Shown piece by piece: positions 63,693 to 64,000 of a DNA stretch of 64,000 nucleotides. The notes under the pieces were generated by a model that did no database searches, was not told where the DNA came from, and worked only from the letters and a program-made list of their open reading frames with translations. This stretch comes from Marinobacterium arenosum (lineage in GTDB: Bacteria; Pseudomonadota; Gammaproteobacteria; Pseudomonadales; Balneatricaceae), in NCBI RefSeq assembly GCF_019795155.1, contig NZ_JAILYN010000007.1, forward strand, positions 1 to 64,000, written 5' to 3'. Every line of letters starts with the position of its first letter. Position 1 is the stretch's first letter. Both the position numbers and the translations under genes were made by a program.

Positions 63693-64000
63693 ATGGTCGA
63701 TCGTGCGGATATAAACAGTGTGCTGGCGCAGATGCGGGCGATCCGGGCACAGATGGATCCGACCAGCACCATCCAGCCGGTACGCGCTGAACCGGATCTT
63801 CGCGCAGAACGGAGCAGCTTTGGCGACCTGTTGAAGAATGCGGTCGATAAAGTCAACGAGACCCAAACCGAAGCCAAAAAATTGTCGGTTGCCTATGAAA
63901 AAGGGGATCCGACCGTGGACCTGCCCGAAGTAATGATCAGCATGCAGAAAGCCTCGGTTTCCTTCCAGGCGATGGTTCAGGTGCGCAACCGGCTGGTAAC
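63693..64000 (+). CDS. fliE: Flagellar hook-basal body protein FliE (3' partial)
   Basis: FliE links the MS ring to the proximal rod. The first 102 codons are present and reach the conserved C-terminal block LPEVMISMQKASVSFQAMVQVRNRLV; the last few residues lie beyond the window. A GGGGGCGGA ribosome site precedes the ATG. It normally follows fleR directly and opens the fliEFGHIJ operon, which presumably continues to the right. Confidence 0.93.
   Translation, partial: MVDRADINSVLAQMRAIRAQMDPTSTIQPVRAEPDLRAERSSFGDLLKNAVDKVNETQTEAKKLSVAYEKGDPTVDLPEVMISMQKASVSFQAMVQVRNRLV

Overview
The window comes from a motile, aerobic gammaproteobacterium of the Pseudomonas/Oceanospirillales kind. The flagellar gene order (flgN-flgM-flgA, cheV-cheR, flgB to flgL, fliC-flaG-fliD-fliS-fleQ-fleS-fleR ... 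fliE), the FleQ/FleS/FleR regulators, the imuA-imuB-dnaE2 mutagenesis cassette and a CrbS/CrbR acetate-switch module all fit that group. I cannot name a species. The chromosome is G+C-rich, and the one clear exception is an A+T-rich stretch at about 13.7-16.5 kb.

Layout: (1) 1-537, the right end of an IS21-family element with a partial istB. (2) 1055-6526, on the minus strand, queA-tgt-yajC-secD-secF (queuosine tRNA modification and the Sec accessory complex). (3) A tRNA-Leu(CAA) at 6651-6737 into which an 11-kb inovirus-type (filamentous phage) prophage has integrated. The prophage is bounded by exact 59-bp repeats at 6682-6740 and 17683-17741. It encodes Rep, a Zot-like assembly ATPase, a pVI-like protein, a TspB-like adsorption protein, the major coat protein, several tiny membrane proteins, a small DNA-binding protein, a repressor and a tyrosine integrase. 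Between repressor and integrase sits an A+T-rich cargo of three genes: a small membrane protein, an overlapping protein that shares a short sequence motif with it, and a SEC-C-motif protein. This cargo is the best candidate here for an undescribed, probably antiphage, system. (4) 18046-23476, a LexA-box-preceded imuA-imuB-dnaE2 operon; a dispersed repeat lies inside the dnaE2 reading frame. (5) tRNA-Arg(CCT) and the first flagellar block.

(6) 23626-50570 is nearly a complete early/middle/late flagellar gene set with readable sigma-54 promoters (before flgB and flgF) and sigma-28 promoters (before flgM and fliC). FleQ activates the sigma-54 genes, FleS/FleR the next tier. FlgM holds FliA (sigma-28) until the hook is complete, and then fliC is made. 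(7) 50750-63370 is an acetate module: acsA, response regulator CrbR, the giant transporter-like hybrid kinase CrbS, a DUF4212/Na+ symporter pair, a CBS/DUF294 nucleotidyltransferase-like protein and a DnaQ-type exonuclease. It separates fleR from fliE, which starts at 63693 and runs off the window behind a promoter with two FleQ-box-like dyads.

Intergenic spaces carry families of short palindromic dispersed repeats, including four tandem copies of a roughly 104-bp unit at 53971-54383. The coding calls outside the prophage are secure. Function of the prophage orphans and cargo is inferred only.
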